A stretch of 24,670 nucleotides of DNA, taken from positions 1 to 24,670 of the forward strand of contig JABHUV010000284.1 in NCBI GenBank assembly GCA_018658605.1, in the 5' to 3' direction. A program made the translations under genes and the position numbers. Source of the stretch: Planctomycetaceae bacterium. GTDB lineage: Bacteria; Planctomycetota; Planctomycetia; Pirellulales; Pirellulaceae. The notes beneath the pieces are model-generated. The model saw nothing but the letters and a program-made list of their open reading frames with translations. It did not search any database and was not told where the DNA came from. Numbering within the stretch: the stretch's first letter is position 1; each line of letters opens with the position of its first letter. Below are positions 15,254 through 23,375 of this stretch, one piece after another.

Positions 15254-17176
15254 GGGGCTGAGTTGGACTGAAAACGTGGTTTCCTGAGGAATGTCGAGGG
15301 AAACAATTATTTCCAGTGTTGATTTATCATCACTAAGGGCGGTTGATGTGATTTTACCGGCACTAGTACGATATGTTGTAGTCGCGGGAACGAGGAAGCG
15401 GATCGTGGCACCTTTAAAATCCATCTTAAGTTCGTTGGTAACCGTTGCCGAATAGGTATCGTTGTCAACGGTTTGCTTGATCCGTAACGGCATGACTTGC
15501 GTCCTCGCAAACGGAATTGCAGCTGTCGGATGATCGTTATAGGTACAAGATTCTACCTTGCCATCCTTAAATTGGATGACTCGAAAACTGTTGGAATTTG
15601 TCTTGCCAACTCGTTGTGTTTGGGTCCCGTCGATAATCATGGCTTTGCTCCCGAGTCCGTGTGCGTCGTGAATCAAGCGGACTTTGTGATGATTGAGGAA
15701 CTCGATGGGTGCGTTGGACTCGAAGCCATTGATGATGTTGTATGTAGAGTCGGGATAACGATTGAAAAATCCACTGGCGGCCTCGGTGCCATGAAACCAT
15801 GGTAGCGCGTAGTTGAGAACGTTAATTTTAGGCGTGAGTGGAACGATCTGTATATCCGCACCGTACCAATGTTTGTGGCCAGGCATTTGGTGGTTGCCAA
15901 AATTCACCATGTAGGGGGATCGTAGCGAGGCCATGGCGCCTGAAATATAGGCAGGGTTTACGCAATTGCTGGCGAGTACCATATCTGGGGTAATGATGTT
16001 TACCATGGTGCACAGTCGTTGTAGATACTCTGCTTGGTACTGCCCTGAGGTATCGAGGTGCCCCCACGATACGAAGCGTGGGTTTTGAGCATAGTTTGCA
16101 ATAATTGCTACCGATCGTGGTGACTTTGCCACGCTAGTACGTCCGTCGCCTTCGATGGCGATTTCTAGATTATAAATCCCAAGGGGCATATCTTTAGGTA
16201 TGGTTATTTCAACTTCACGATCGTAATAATGTGCGCGATCGGATAATTCGCGAAACTGGAGGGTTTTTGAAATTGTCTTGTTACCGATTTCGCGTTTAAT
16301 ACGGACAGTTTTGATCGTTGCAGCAAATCCAAGGAACCTGGCACGAAAAGTTGATCCGCGCGTGCGTATCGCCTGATTATTAATGCTCGGATAGCGGAAA
16401 TGATATGCAGTGGTGCTAACGGTTCGTTTTAAAAACGGCATCGTCAGAGGCGTTACGGTGTTGGCTGTAATGTCAAAGGTTGAACTGCTTGTTAATTGCC
16501 AACCAGATGCTTGAATAGCAATTTGATAATTCGTGCCTGTTGGTAGTAACAGTGAACAGGTTCCGGATATCCGATTCCGAGCGATTGTGGAGCGAATGAT
16601 TTTGTCGCCTTGAATAACAATCAGGCGGCAATCGGTCAGGAATTGCGATCGTTCACCAGATAATTGGAAGGCGACGCTTCCCGTTGTAGCCGGGAGTGTC
16701 CAAAAACCGTCAATCCGGCATCCGGTTTGATTGTTCACGGCGGCATGGCGGATTTTTAGAATATGATCGCCAGGCTTGAGACCATGTGCGAGGAGATGTT
16801 CGCGACCCGCATGCGTGCAATGTACCGTTTTTACAACCGTACCATCGATGCTGCATACAAGTCGTCCTTGACTAGCGGCTCCTTGCCCTGAATACTCCGG
16901 CGTGTTTTGCCCGGCCAGTCGGATACCGATGGCCGTTCCTGAAAATGGAATGGTCAATTCAGCACCGTCTTGGTAGCTTTTTAGATGAGCCGAATGAGCG
17001 TATCTGAATTGATCCCGCTGCCAACTTCCGGCCTTTTCGACGCTGTCGCTATTGGTCGCGCTAATCCAAGACCAGGCGGTAGGTATCGGTGTGGCTGTTC
17101 GTTCTGCAGCGATACTTGAATATGCCAAGACAGCAATGAGAGCAACGATGGTGAGGGGAGTGGATCTAGATGTCAT
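15248..17176 (-). CDS. Large secreted metallophosphoesterase-like protein with N-terminal beta-sandwich domain
   Basis: A 642-residue protein with signal peptide MTSRSTPLTIVALIAVLAYS, cleaved near SSIAA. Residues about 35-145 look like a jelly-roll domain of the type found before SGNH hydrolases. Residues 165-360 are further beta domains. From about 366 the sequence follows the calcineurin-like phosphoesterase plan in a diverged form: WGHLDTSGQY (371-380) instead of DxH, SNCVNP (403-408), FGNHQMPGHKHW (426-437) and LIHDAHG (501-507). The first metal motif lacks its histidine, so activity is uncertain. A C-terminal beta domain (about 560-642) closes the protein. Its ATG overlaps the stop of the upstream metallophosphoesterase gene by four bases, so the two are coupled and probably work on the same substrate. 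Confidence 0.72.
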   Translation of the reverse strand: MTSRSTPLTIVALIAVLAYSSIAAERTATPIPTAWSWISATNSDSVEKAGSWQRDQFRYAHSAHLKSYQDGAELTIPFSGTAIGIRLAGQNTPEYSGQGAASQGRLVCSIDGTVVKTVHCTHAGREHLLAHGLKPGDHILKIRHAAVNNQTGCRIDGFWTLPATTGSVAFQLSGERSQFLTDCRLIVIQGDKIIRSTIARNRISGTCSLLLPTGTNYQIAIQASGWQLTSSSTFDITANTVTPLTMPFLKRTVSTTAYHFRYPSINNQAIRTRGSTFRARFLGFAATIKTVRIKREIGNKTISKTLQFRELSDRAHYYDREVEITIPKDMPLGIYNLEIAIEGDGRTSVAKSPRSVAIIANYAQNPRFVSWGHLDTSGQYQAEYLQRLCTMVNIITPDMVLASNCVNPAYISGAMASLRSPYMVNFGNHQMPGHKHWYGADIQIVPLTPKINVLNYALPWFHGTEAASGFFNRYPDSTYNIINGFESNAPIEFLNHHKVRLIHDAHGLGSKAMIIDGTQTQRVGKTNSNSFRVIQFKDGKVESCTYNDHPTAAIPFARTQVMPLRIKQTVDNDTYSATVTNELKMDFKGATIRFLVPATTTYRTSAGKITSTALSDDKSTLEIIVSLDIPQETTFSVQLSPN

Positions 17177-18045
17177 GGATTTGTTGGGAGTCGTCGCTCA
17201 AACATAAAGGGTTTGTTGGGGTCACGAGTTACCGTAACTTTAACTGGCGGCGCGATGCCGCCCTGGTCAACTTGGACTCGAGTAATTAAGTCAGTCCCTA
17301 ACGGTTTGTCTTGGATCCACTTGTGACCATCGCCGTGCAGATAGAGTAGCGGGACGTTGGTTGTTTTCACAATTGGCACTAGCGGTGTGAAAAAATCGTT
17401 GTGGTTAATCATCGGGTGTGCGTGTCCAAACAAAACGATGGCGTGAAAATTCTTATGGTTGGCCTTAAGGGTCGATTCAATCCAGCTAATGTTCTGTGCG
17501 TGTCGAGTTTTCCATTCTACAGCATCCTGCACTCGACCACCTACAAGGTTAATCCCAATGAACAGAACTCCGTCAATATTGAAGGTGAAGTTTTCATTGC
17601 GAACCTTTTGGCGGTTGACTACAAAATCGTATTTCCATTTCGTATCAAAGTTGTTGAAGTGCTTCTGCCAATACTTCCAACCTTGCGCAGGGTTTTCGCA
17701 ATCATTCCATTCGTTATCGCCTGGAATGATAAACGTGGGGAGTTTTGATTTTCCGAGCATCGAAGCAACTTTGGTGTAAACTGATTCGTCACAGGGGGTG
17801 GCACCGTTTTTGATGTCACCCACATGGATTAGGAACTGTCCGTCGGTCGGCAGGTTTTCTATTTGTTTGGGCAGTAGAAGATCTTCTTCCGGAGCGTAGG
17901 GAACATCTCCCATGGCATAGAAAGCTACGGGTGCTGGTTCGGCTCCGAGCGTTGCGATGCAAAACAGCAGGCTTGCCATGCTGGTTAGGATCGTCGACTT
18001 GGGCCATGGTATAAAGCAGAATTGCAAGTTGGGGCGGTCGGACAT
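17173..18045 (-). CDS. Calcineurin-like metallophosphoesterase, secreted
   Basis: The start is the ATG at 18045 with GGAA about ten bases upstream; the frame extends to 18075 without a better site. The 290-residue product has a hydrophobic N-terminal stretch (STILTSMASLLFCIATLGA, 17-35) after a basic, Trp/Pro-containing head, consistent with a long signal peptide. The metallophosphoesterase motifs are MGDVPY (45-50), HVGDIKNG (74-81), PGDNEW (108-113), FGHAHP (206-211) and HGDGHKW (237-243). The first motif reads GDVPY where many relatives have DxH, as in a subset of secreted planctomycete and proteobacterial enzymes. It likely hydrolyses a phosphoester outside the cytoplasm. It is the first gene of an overlapping pair with the 642-residue protein and is divergent from the GIDE-LemA gene. 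Confidence 0.88.
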   Translation of the reverse strand: MSDRPNLQFCFIPWPKSTILTSMASLLFCIATLGAEPAPVAFYAMGDVPYAPEEDLLLPKQIENLPTDGQFLIHVGDIKNGATPCDESVYTKVASMLGKSKLPTFIIPGDNEWNDCENPAQGWKYWQKHFNNFDTKWKYDFVVNRQKVRNENFTFNIDGVLFIGINLVGGRVQDAVEWKTRHAQNISWIESTLKANHKNFHAIVLFGHAHPMINHNDFFTPLVPIVKTTNVPLLYLHGDGHKWIQDKPLGTDLITRVQVDQGGIAPPVKVTVTRDPNKPFMFERRLPTNP

Positions 18046-18096
18046 AATGATTTCCGGTATGATGGAGTGAAGCAATGGTTCACCTTCATTAGAACC

Positions 18097-18133
18097 AAAC
18101 TCGCGGGCAATAGAAATCGCCCCGGGCGAGTTT
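18097..18133. repeat. Bulged inverted repeat in the divergent intergenic region
   Basis: AAACTCGC (18097-18104) pairs with GCGAGTTT (18126-18133), and inside it GGGC (18105-18108) pairs with GCCC (18119-18122), leaving a three-base bulge and a ten-base loop. On the + strand it is followed by TTA, giving a short T-run. It lies between the divergent metallophosphoesterase and GIDE-LemA genes, 43 bases before the latter. It could be an operator, a leader hairpin or an attenuator. Confidence 0.45.
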
Positions 18134-18175
18134 TTACCGGTTTCGCTAACTCAAATACACACAAGGATCTAGAGA

Positions 18176-19573
18176 ATGGAATTTTGTCAGAATGTATTTC
18201 TGTTGGCAGACGAGGGCGGTGAGTTCGCCGCAATGGCGTTGGCTGTTGGCATACCTGCCGTCTTGTTTATTGTTTGCTTGGTGTATTACTGGAAATCTAC
18301 CAAACGGAAACGGCTTATTGAAGACACCCCCACTTCGAAGGTTAAAGGCGTTTTTATCGGACTCAATGAAGTCATAGGTGCTGTGGAATTACGTTATCCA
18401 CTGCAAAGTTATCTCAATGAATCACCCTGTTGTTGGTATAAATATTCAATTGAGGAACATTACACGCGGACCCGAACGGTAACCGACAGTAAGGGCAACA
18501 CACGCACGGAAACTTATTCCGGTTGGGAAACGGTGGATTCAGGTACGGATCGAGCCTCGTTCAATCTCGTGGACGATACTGGGAAAGTACACGTCCTTCC
18601 CAATCAAGCCGAGATGGAGGGGGAAAAGGTCTTTAGCCAACGTTGTTCGATTAGCGATCCGTTGTACTACGGCAAAGGACCGACGATGAGTGTCAGCGGT
18701 TCCAACCATCGCCGCAAATTTACAGAGTCGGCAATTGTCGAGCATGACGATGTTTATTTGTTAGGATCAGCCCGGATGTCGGACGTTGCTGCGAAGGTCG
18801 AAATTGCGTTTGATGAAGATGACGATGTCTTTATGATTTCGACGAAGTCTGAGTCAGAATTAGTGTCTCGCTATACATGGCGGATCTGGCTAACGGCATT
18901 TGGTATTGTTGTTTGCGGTGCGCTGCTGCCGATGGTGATCTGGGGATTAGTGAATCAGGATTTGGCGAATGCCGCGTCTGAGACTTGGGGATGGATGATT
19001 CTGTCGGGGCTCGGAAGTGTGGCGTTGACAATGCTGATGTACGTTATCTTGGTATTTAATGGATTGGTTTCTACGCAACAGCGTTTATTGCGAGCTTGGA
19101 GTCTTATTGATATTCAACTCAAGAGACGTTATGACCTGATAGCGAATCTGGTTAATGTTTGTCAGTCCTATATGCAGCATGAACAGGAAACATTAGAACT
19201 GGTTAGCAAGGCAAGGGCAGGGGGCGGCAACGCAAGTGAGATGCCGTCAGCCTCGGAAGTGCAAGCCGGGGAGCAAACTACTCAAGTTCAGCAGGTCGTG
19301 ATTCAGCGACTGTTCGCATTGAAAGAAGCTTACCCCGAATTGAAAGCAGATCAATCGATGACGGACTTGCAAGATGCGATAACGGATACCGAGGATCGGC
19401 TAGCGATTGCACGAACGTTTTATAATGCAGCCACCGCAAATTATAATACAAGGATCAAACGCGTGCCGGAAATCTGGTTTGCGTCTATGTTTGGATATAA
19501 ACGCGCGGCTTTTTATGCGGTGGATTCGGCTCAAACAAAGAATGTCGATGTGGCTGTTTTATTAGGGGAGTGA
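18176..19573 (+). CDS. GIDE-like domain fused to C-terminal LemA domain, three-helix membrane protein
   Basis: A 465-residue integral membrane protein. Membrane helices are seen at about 19-38, 236-258 and 271-296. Between the first and second lies a soluble domain (about 50-225) like the bacterial/eukaryotic GIDE domain, with KVKGVFIGLNEVIGAVEL, CCWYKYSIEEHYTR and LLGSARM. From about 290 it is LemA: QQRLLRAWSLIDIQLKRRYDL, NLVNVCQSYM, ATANYNTRIKRVPEIWFA and an FGYKRAAFYAVD-like end. There is no RING finger, so this is not a ubiquitin ligase. LemA proteins are usually about 190 residues with one N-terminal helix; here the helix-LemA unit is the tail of a larger protein. The ATG at 18176 has AAGGA about nine bases upstream. 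The role is unknown, probably envelope maintenance. A hairpin crosses the stop codon. Confidence 0.87.
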   Translation: MEFCQNVFLLADEGGEFAAMALAVGIPAVLFIVCLVYYWKSTKRKRLIEDTPTSKVKGVFIGLNEVIGAVELRYPLQSYLNESPCCWYKYSIEEHYTRTRTVTDSKGNTRTETYSGWETVDSGTDRASFNLVDDTGKVHVLPNQAEMEGEKVFSQRCSISDPLYYGKGPTMSVSGSNHRRKFTESAIVEHDDVYLLGSARMSDVAAKVEIAFDEDDDVFMISTKSESELVSRYTWRIWLTAFGIVVCGALLPMVIWGLVNQDLANAASETWGWMILSGLGSVALTMLMYVILVFNGLVSTQQRLLRAWSLIDIQLKRRYDLIANLVNVCQSYMQHEQETLELVSKARAGGGNASEMPSASEVQAGEQTTQVQQVVIQRLFALKEAYPELKADQSMTDLQDAITDTEDRLAIARTFYNAATANYNTRIKRVPEIWFASMFGYKRAAFYAVDSAQTKNVDVAVLLGE

Positions 19574-19592
19574 ACTGTCACGTGGTTCACTC
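19568..19592 (+). repeat. Stem-loop spanning the stop codon of the GIDE-LemA gene
   Basis: GAGTGAAC (19568-19575) pairs perfectly with GTTCACTC (19585-19592) around the nine-base loop TGTCACGTG. The TGA stop (19571-19573) is inside the left arm. No T-run follows, so it is not a standard intrinsic terminator. It may stabilise the 3' end or reduce read-through into the next gene, 38 bases further on. Confidence 0.5.
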
Positions 19593-19629
19593 ATTGGCGA
19601 TTGAGAACTATTAAGACGAGGATAAATCA

Positions 19630-20478
19630 ATGCTAAAGTATATTTCCATGGTTCTGTGTTTGACGCTGACTTCCGCGGTTGTGTATGCGGATGAACTGCG
19701 TGTGATGACGTTAAACATCCGCAATGATAATCCAAACGATGGTTTGGATAACTGGAAATACAGAGATCATGTCGTTGCCTCAATGTTTGCCAAACATAAG
19801 GTGGATGTTGCTGGTCTGCAGGAGGTGAAACATGGGCAGTTGCTGCGGTTGAATGAATTGCTGCCGAGCTATGCGGCAGTGGGAGTGGGACGTGACGACG
19901 GGAAAACCAAAGGCGAGTATTCACCAATTTACTATCGCCGGGATCGATTTGAATTAGCGGGAAATAAAACCGTTTGGTTATCTGAAAAACCGGAGCAGGT
20001 GGGTAGCAAAAGCTGGGATGCAGCCCTGCCTCGAATTGCCACGTTTGCCTGGCTAAGAGATAAAACCAGTCAAAAAATACATCTTGTGGTCAATACTCAT
20101 TACGATCATCGGGGTAGTATGGCGCGTAAAGCAAGCTCTACAGTGATCGTGCAGTGGTTACAACGGGTACGTGAAAAAATTAAGCCTACAACCGTGACAG
20201 TGATGGGAGATTTCAACTGCCGAGAACATTCGCCACCTTTTCAAGAATTGGTCTCTAAGTCCTCCCTAGTGGATTCACGTAGTCGTGTCGGAAACTATTC
20301 CGGCCCCGATTCGACGTGGAGTGGTTTTAAGAAAGTCGTACCAGGGCAACGAATCGACTTTGTTTTTGTGGACAAGACGATGAAGGTCAAATCCCATGTA
20401 ACCGATCCAACTCAAGTCAAAGGTCGCTTTCCCTCGGATCATCTGCCGGTCATCATCGGTATAACACTGCAGGATTAG
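19630..20478 (+). CDS. Endonuclease/exonuclease/phosphatase (EEP) family hydrolase, secreted
   Basis: A 282-residue protein with signal peptide MLKYISMVLCLTLTSAVVYA. It has the full EEP (DNase I-like) motif set: N29 in LNIRND, E65 in LQEVKHG, H157 in NTHYDH, D194 and N196 in GDFNC, and D270-H271 in SDHLPV. R241-D243 (QRIDFVFV) supplies the usual strand before the last motif. These Mg-dependent enzymes cleave nucleic acid, inositol phosphate or sphingomyelin phosphoester bonds; the signal peptide and the short extracellular form point to scavenging. The start ATG has GAGGA about nine bases upstream. It lies between the GIDE-LemA and DUF1501 genes in the same direction, with its own 57-base upstream gap. 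Length and motif spacing are typical, so the family call is secure. Confidence 0.93.
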   Translation: MLKYISMVLCLTLTSAVVYADELRVMTLNIRNDNPNDGLDNWKYRDHVVASMFAKHKVDVAGLQEVKHGQLLRLNELLPSYAAVGVGRDDGKTKGEYSPIYYRRDRFELAGNKTVWLSEKPEQVGSKSWDAALPRIATFAWLRDKTSQKIHLVVNTHYDHRGSMARKASSTVIVQWLQRVREKIKPTTVTVMGDFNCREHSPPFQELVSKSSLVDSRSRVGNYSGPDSTWSGFKKVVPGQRIDFVFVDKTMKVKSHVTDPTQVKGRFPSDHLPVIIGITLQD

Positions 20479-20503
20479 CTGATCGACCAATGGGTTTTAA
20501 CCG

Positions 20504-20530
20504 TTGGTATTGTATTGGAAGTGCTATAAT
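20504..20530 (+). promoter_or_regulatory. Candidate promoter of the third DUF1501 gene
   Basis: TATAAT (20525-20530) is a perfect -10 box. The nearest -35 is TTGGTA (20504-20509) with a short 15-base spacer. Transcription would start near 20537, leaving a leader of about 67 bases. A weak hairpin (CCAATGG/CCGTTGG, 20487-20507) overlaps the -35 and may end the preceding transcript, but lacks a T-run. Confidence 0.45.
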
Positions 20531-20603
20531 ATAATAAGTTAGGATGCATTAGTGGTTAAGTGGAGTGTCGGGTTAATTGGTTCGCAAGAAAAGGAGTAGG
20601 GCA

Positions 20604-22001
20604 ATGTCTTGTGCGGAGGGAAAACGAGCATATCAAGGTTCGGCCTTGTCACGTCGTTCCGCATTGCAAATCGGCGCTGGAATGTTCGGCTTGAATTTGC
20701 CACAATTACTTCAGGCTCAAGTTGCTAGCGACCGGCAATCTGAGATGTCCTGTATCTTTTTGTTTTTGGCTGGCGGGCCAAGTCACTACGAAACGTTTGA
20801 TCCCAAGCCGGGGGCCCCTGCCGAGATTCGAGGGCTATGGGATCCGATATCTACCAACGTCCCAGGTGTACAGATTTGCGAGAAGTTACCATTGATGTCC
20901 AAGCGGATGGACAAAGTAGCGGTTGTTCGTTCGTGGCGTGGTCGCAGCGGCTCGCATGCCGCAGGCTCGCAGCATGTTGCTAGTGGAATGATTCCTCCAG
21001 CGACTGGACAATACTATCCCAACTTCGGGTGCTTGTTATCCACTTTGCTCGGCCCTAAATCGCCCGGTATGCCATCTTTCTTTGGCTTGCCACGAGGTGC
21101 TCGCTATACCGAACCAACAGGATATCTCGGTGCAGCACATGAGGCGTTTGATATCGCTGGTGACCCAGTAGAACCTAAAGTTCGAGTGGGCAAATTAAAG
21201 CTAGAAAAAATTCGCTTTGAAAATCGCCAATCGATGCTCGCTCAATTGGATAACCTCGGTAAATTAGCGGATAGTTCTGATGACTCAATCGTCTCGCAAG
21301 ATCAATTCGCGACAGATGCTGTGAATTTGTTGACCAGCGGTCGGATGCAACGAGCGATGGACATTGAAACTGAACCATTGGCGCTGCGTGAACGCTATGG
21401 ATTGAATATCTACGGGCAACGTGTTTTACTAGCTCGGCGATTAATACAAGCGGGAGCACGATTTGTCACGATCAACCATGCGGTGCAGGGTGGTTTGTTT
21501 GGCGACGGTACGACCAACGGGACGTGGGATAATCATGGTTGGCTGTTCGATAGCATGATGTCTTTTGCGTCACGACCTAACGCCGTCCCGAAGGACTCGA
21601 CGTGGCACTCCTATCGCGGTCCTGGCAACCTACCCCAGTTTGATATGTCGTTGTCAACACTGCTGGATGACTTAGAAGACAAAGGCATGCTCGACACAAC
21701 CCTCGTCGTGGCGATGGGGGAGTTTGGCCGTACTCCCAAGATTAATAAGACCGCCGGGCGTGATCACTATCCCGGTGCTGGCTGTGCCGTACTTGCCGGC
21801 GGTGGTGTCAAGCGAGGCATTGTAATTGGCGAGACGGATTCCAAGGGAACGGAGCCGTCCACTCGAGCATGGTATCCTGAGGACTTTGCCGCGACGATCT
21901 ATAAGGCAATGGGTATCGATCCTCACACGACCTACTTGCCGCGGCTCGCTCGCCCTACACCCATCTCGCCAGGAAATATCATTGATGGACTGTTGTCCTA
22001 A
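20604..22001 (+). CDS. DUF1501 family protein, Tat-exported (third of three)
   Basis: I choose the ATG at 20604 because AAGGAG (20591-20596) lies seven bases before it; a TTG at 20577 in the same frame has no such site. The 465-residue product has a twin-arginine motif, LSRRSALQIGAGMFGLNL (15-32). Family marks are LAGGPSHYETFDPKPGAP (55-72), WDNH (308-311), GEFGRTP (372-378) and GRDHY (385-389). It has an insertion of about 30 residues (about 314-343) after the WDNH segment that the 445-residue copy lacks. The ending TPISPGNIIDGLLS fits the common C-terminus. It is 12 bases upstream of the secreted amidotransferase-fold gene and probably shares its transcript. No DUF1549/DUF1553 partner is adjacent. 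Confidence 0.93.
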   Translation: MSCAEGKRAYQGSALSRRSALQIGAGMFGLNLPQLLQAQVASDRQSEMSCIFLFLAGGPSHYETFDPKPGAPAEIRGLWDPISTNVPGVQICEKLPLMSKRMDKVAVVRSWRGRSGSHAAGSQHVASGMIPPATGQYYPNFGCLLSTLLGPKSPGMPSFFGLPRGARYTEPTGYLGAAHEAFDIAGDPVEPKVRVGKLKLEKIRFENRQSMLAQLDNLGKLADSSDDSIVSQDQFATDAVNLLTSGRMQRAMDIETEPLALRERYGLNIYGQRVLLARRLIQAGARFVTINHAVQGGLFGDGTTNGTWDNHGWLFDSMMSFASRPNAVPKDSTWHSYRGPGNLPQFDMSLSTLLDDLEDKGMLDTTLVVAMGEFGRTPKINKTAGRDHYPGAGCAVLAGGGVKRGIVIGETDSKGTEPSTRAWYPEDFAATIYKAMGIDPHTTYLPRLARPTPISPGNIIDGLLS

Positions 22002-22013
22002 GGAATACAGGAT

Positions 22014-23342
22014 ATGAAAACGGTAGTGTTGTTATTGCGTATTGCGGCTGTGCATTGTGTGCTGGTGTTGGTTGCCAATGTGAGTCTGTTTGCTCAGACT
22101 GACTTCGATTCAAGCTCGTTACCAAGCGGTTTCTATAAAGATCTGTTTATGAGCAGCGGTGTTAATTTAAGTAGTCGCAAATCACTGCCAGCCGCGGAGT
22201 CGCTGGGTTTGTCATATGAGTACTATGCCGGCAAGGACGCCGAGACACAAAATAGGCTGATGACAGGCGATCAACACGATACTAATGGTGTGTTGCTATA
22301 TCCAGACGGAGCACCTCGATTTCGGATGATCTATGTCAACGGTGGCAGTGCAACAAATCATGGAAAGTCACTGGAGTTGAGTGGACGCCAAACACTGCGA
22401 CAGTTTTTCAATGCGGGTGGCAGTTATTGTGGGAGTTGTGCGGGTTCTTTTTTAAGCGGACGCAATGTCGACTTATCCAACAATCGACGTCTTGGTTATC
22501 TACACATTTATCCTTACAACACGCTCAACACGGGGCTCAAGAAAGAGCAGCTTGATCATGTTATTCCAGACGATTCGCCGTTGTTGAAGTATCGCCAATT
22601 TGGAACGGAAAATCGCGTTGAGGGAGTGTATCACAATAATGGGAATTGGATGTCGCTTGAAAAAGGAGAGCATCTTGAGAATACGGAAATCTTGGCAGTT
22701 TACGACGCGCCTGGAAAACGCCCCGATCAGGGAGCAGCAATTTGGGCCTACAAGGTGAAGCCCGAGACTGGGCGAGTTGTGAATATAGGTTCTCACCCTG
22801 AGGGTGTTACAACAGGTGATCGCTTGTCCCTGACAGAAGCATGTTTTTTGTATTCCCTAGATGGCACTGGAACGGCAACTATCAAGGGGAAACTTGTGGC
22901 AGGTGAGACGAGAGAAATGCTTGCCAATACGACGGATAAAACCCCAGCATTTGCAAAAATTGGTGATGGTCAAATTCATTATTTCTCTTTTCAGGTTGAA
23001 TCTTGTGTTACCACGACGGTGATTGATCTTAACACTGAAGTTGACGTGCAATTGAATCTATATTTAAGTCAGGATCTACCGAAAATAGTGACGAGTGTCC
23101 GTACTTATCGCGCTACCGGTGAGGGTAATAAAACGATGCGCGTCCGCTTGGCTCCGGGGACTTGGTATGTTGCTGTGGAATGTGCCAACCGAGTACAGGC
23201 AGTTAAGAACGATTCGGAAAGCTATTATGTTTACGATGATCCTCAGGGGTTGCTCAACGGAGTTGCCTATAGTGTGGGATTGCAACAACGGTTGCGGCGT
23301 CGATATTTGCGAGTTGTTGGGTCCGTCGATAGTGTTAAATAA
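22014..23342 (+). CDS. Secreted class I glutamine amidotransferase-like protein (BPL_N type) with C-terminal PPC-like domain
   Basis: A 442-residue protein with signal peptide MKTVVLLLRIAAVHCVLVLV, ending SLFAQ. Residues about 40-285 resemble the glutamine-amidotransferase-like fold found in the N-terminal domain of biotin-protein ligase. Visible marks are YVNGGSA (107-113, oxyanion loop), the nucleophile elbow GSCAGSF with C142, and H261 and E263 in GSHPEG. The triad therefore looks complete. From about 288 to 425 is a PPC-like beta domain (HYFSFQV, VDVQLNLYLS, LAPGTWYVAVEC). A secreted protein with this fold is more likely a peptidase or amidase than a nitrogen-transfer enzyme. The start is served by AAGGAA (22001-22006), with AGGAT directly before the ATG. 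It is 12 bases after the DUF1501 gene and 33 bases before the M81 peptidase gene. Confidence 0.82.
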   Translation: MKTVVLLLRIAAVHCVLVLVANVSLFAQTDFDSSSLPSGFYKDLFMSSGVNLSSRKSLPAAESLGLSYEYYAGKDAETQNRLMTGDQHDTNGVLLYPDGAPRFRMIYVNGGSATNHGKSLELSGRQTLRQFFNAGGSYCGSCAGSFLSGRNVDLSNNRRLGYLHIYPYNTLNTGLKKEQLDHVIPDDSPLLKYRQFGTENRVEGVYHNNGNWMSLEKGEHLENTEILAVYDAPGKRPDQGAAIWAYKVKPETGRVVNIGSHPEGVTTGDRLSLTEACFLYSLDGTGTATIKGKLVAGETREMLANTTDKTPAFAKIGDGQIHYFSFQVESCVTTTVIDLNTEVDVQLNLYLSQDLPKIVTSVRTYRATGEGNKTMRVRLAPGTWYVAVECANRVQAVKNDSESYYVYDDPQGLLNGVAYSVGLQQRLRRRYLRVVGSVDSVK

Positions 23343-23375
23343 TTTGATCAAGTGATAGGCAGGCGATACAAATAG

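Noticed and set aside
18176..19573. Calling the GIDE-containing protein a ubiquitin ligase
   Set aside because: No RING finger cysteine/histidine pattern is present; the C-terminal part is LemA.
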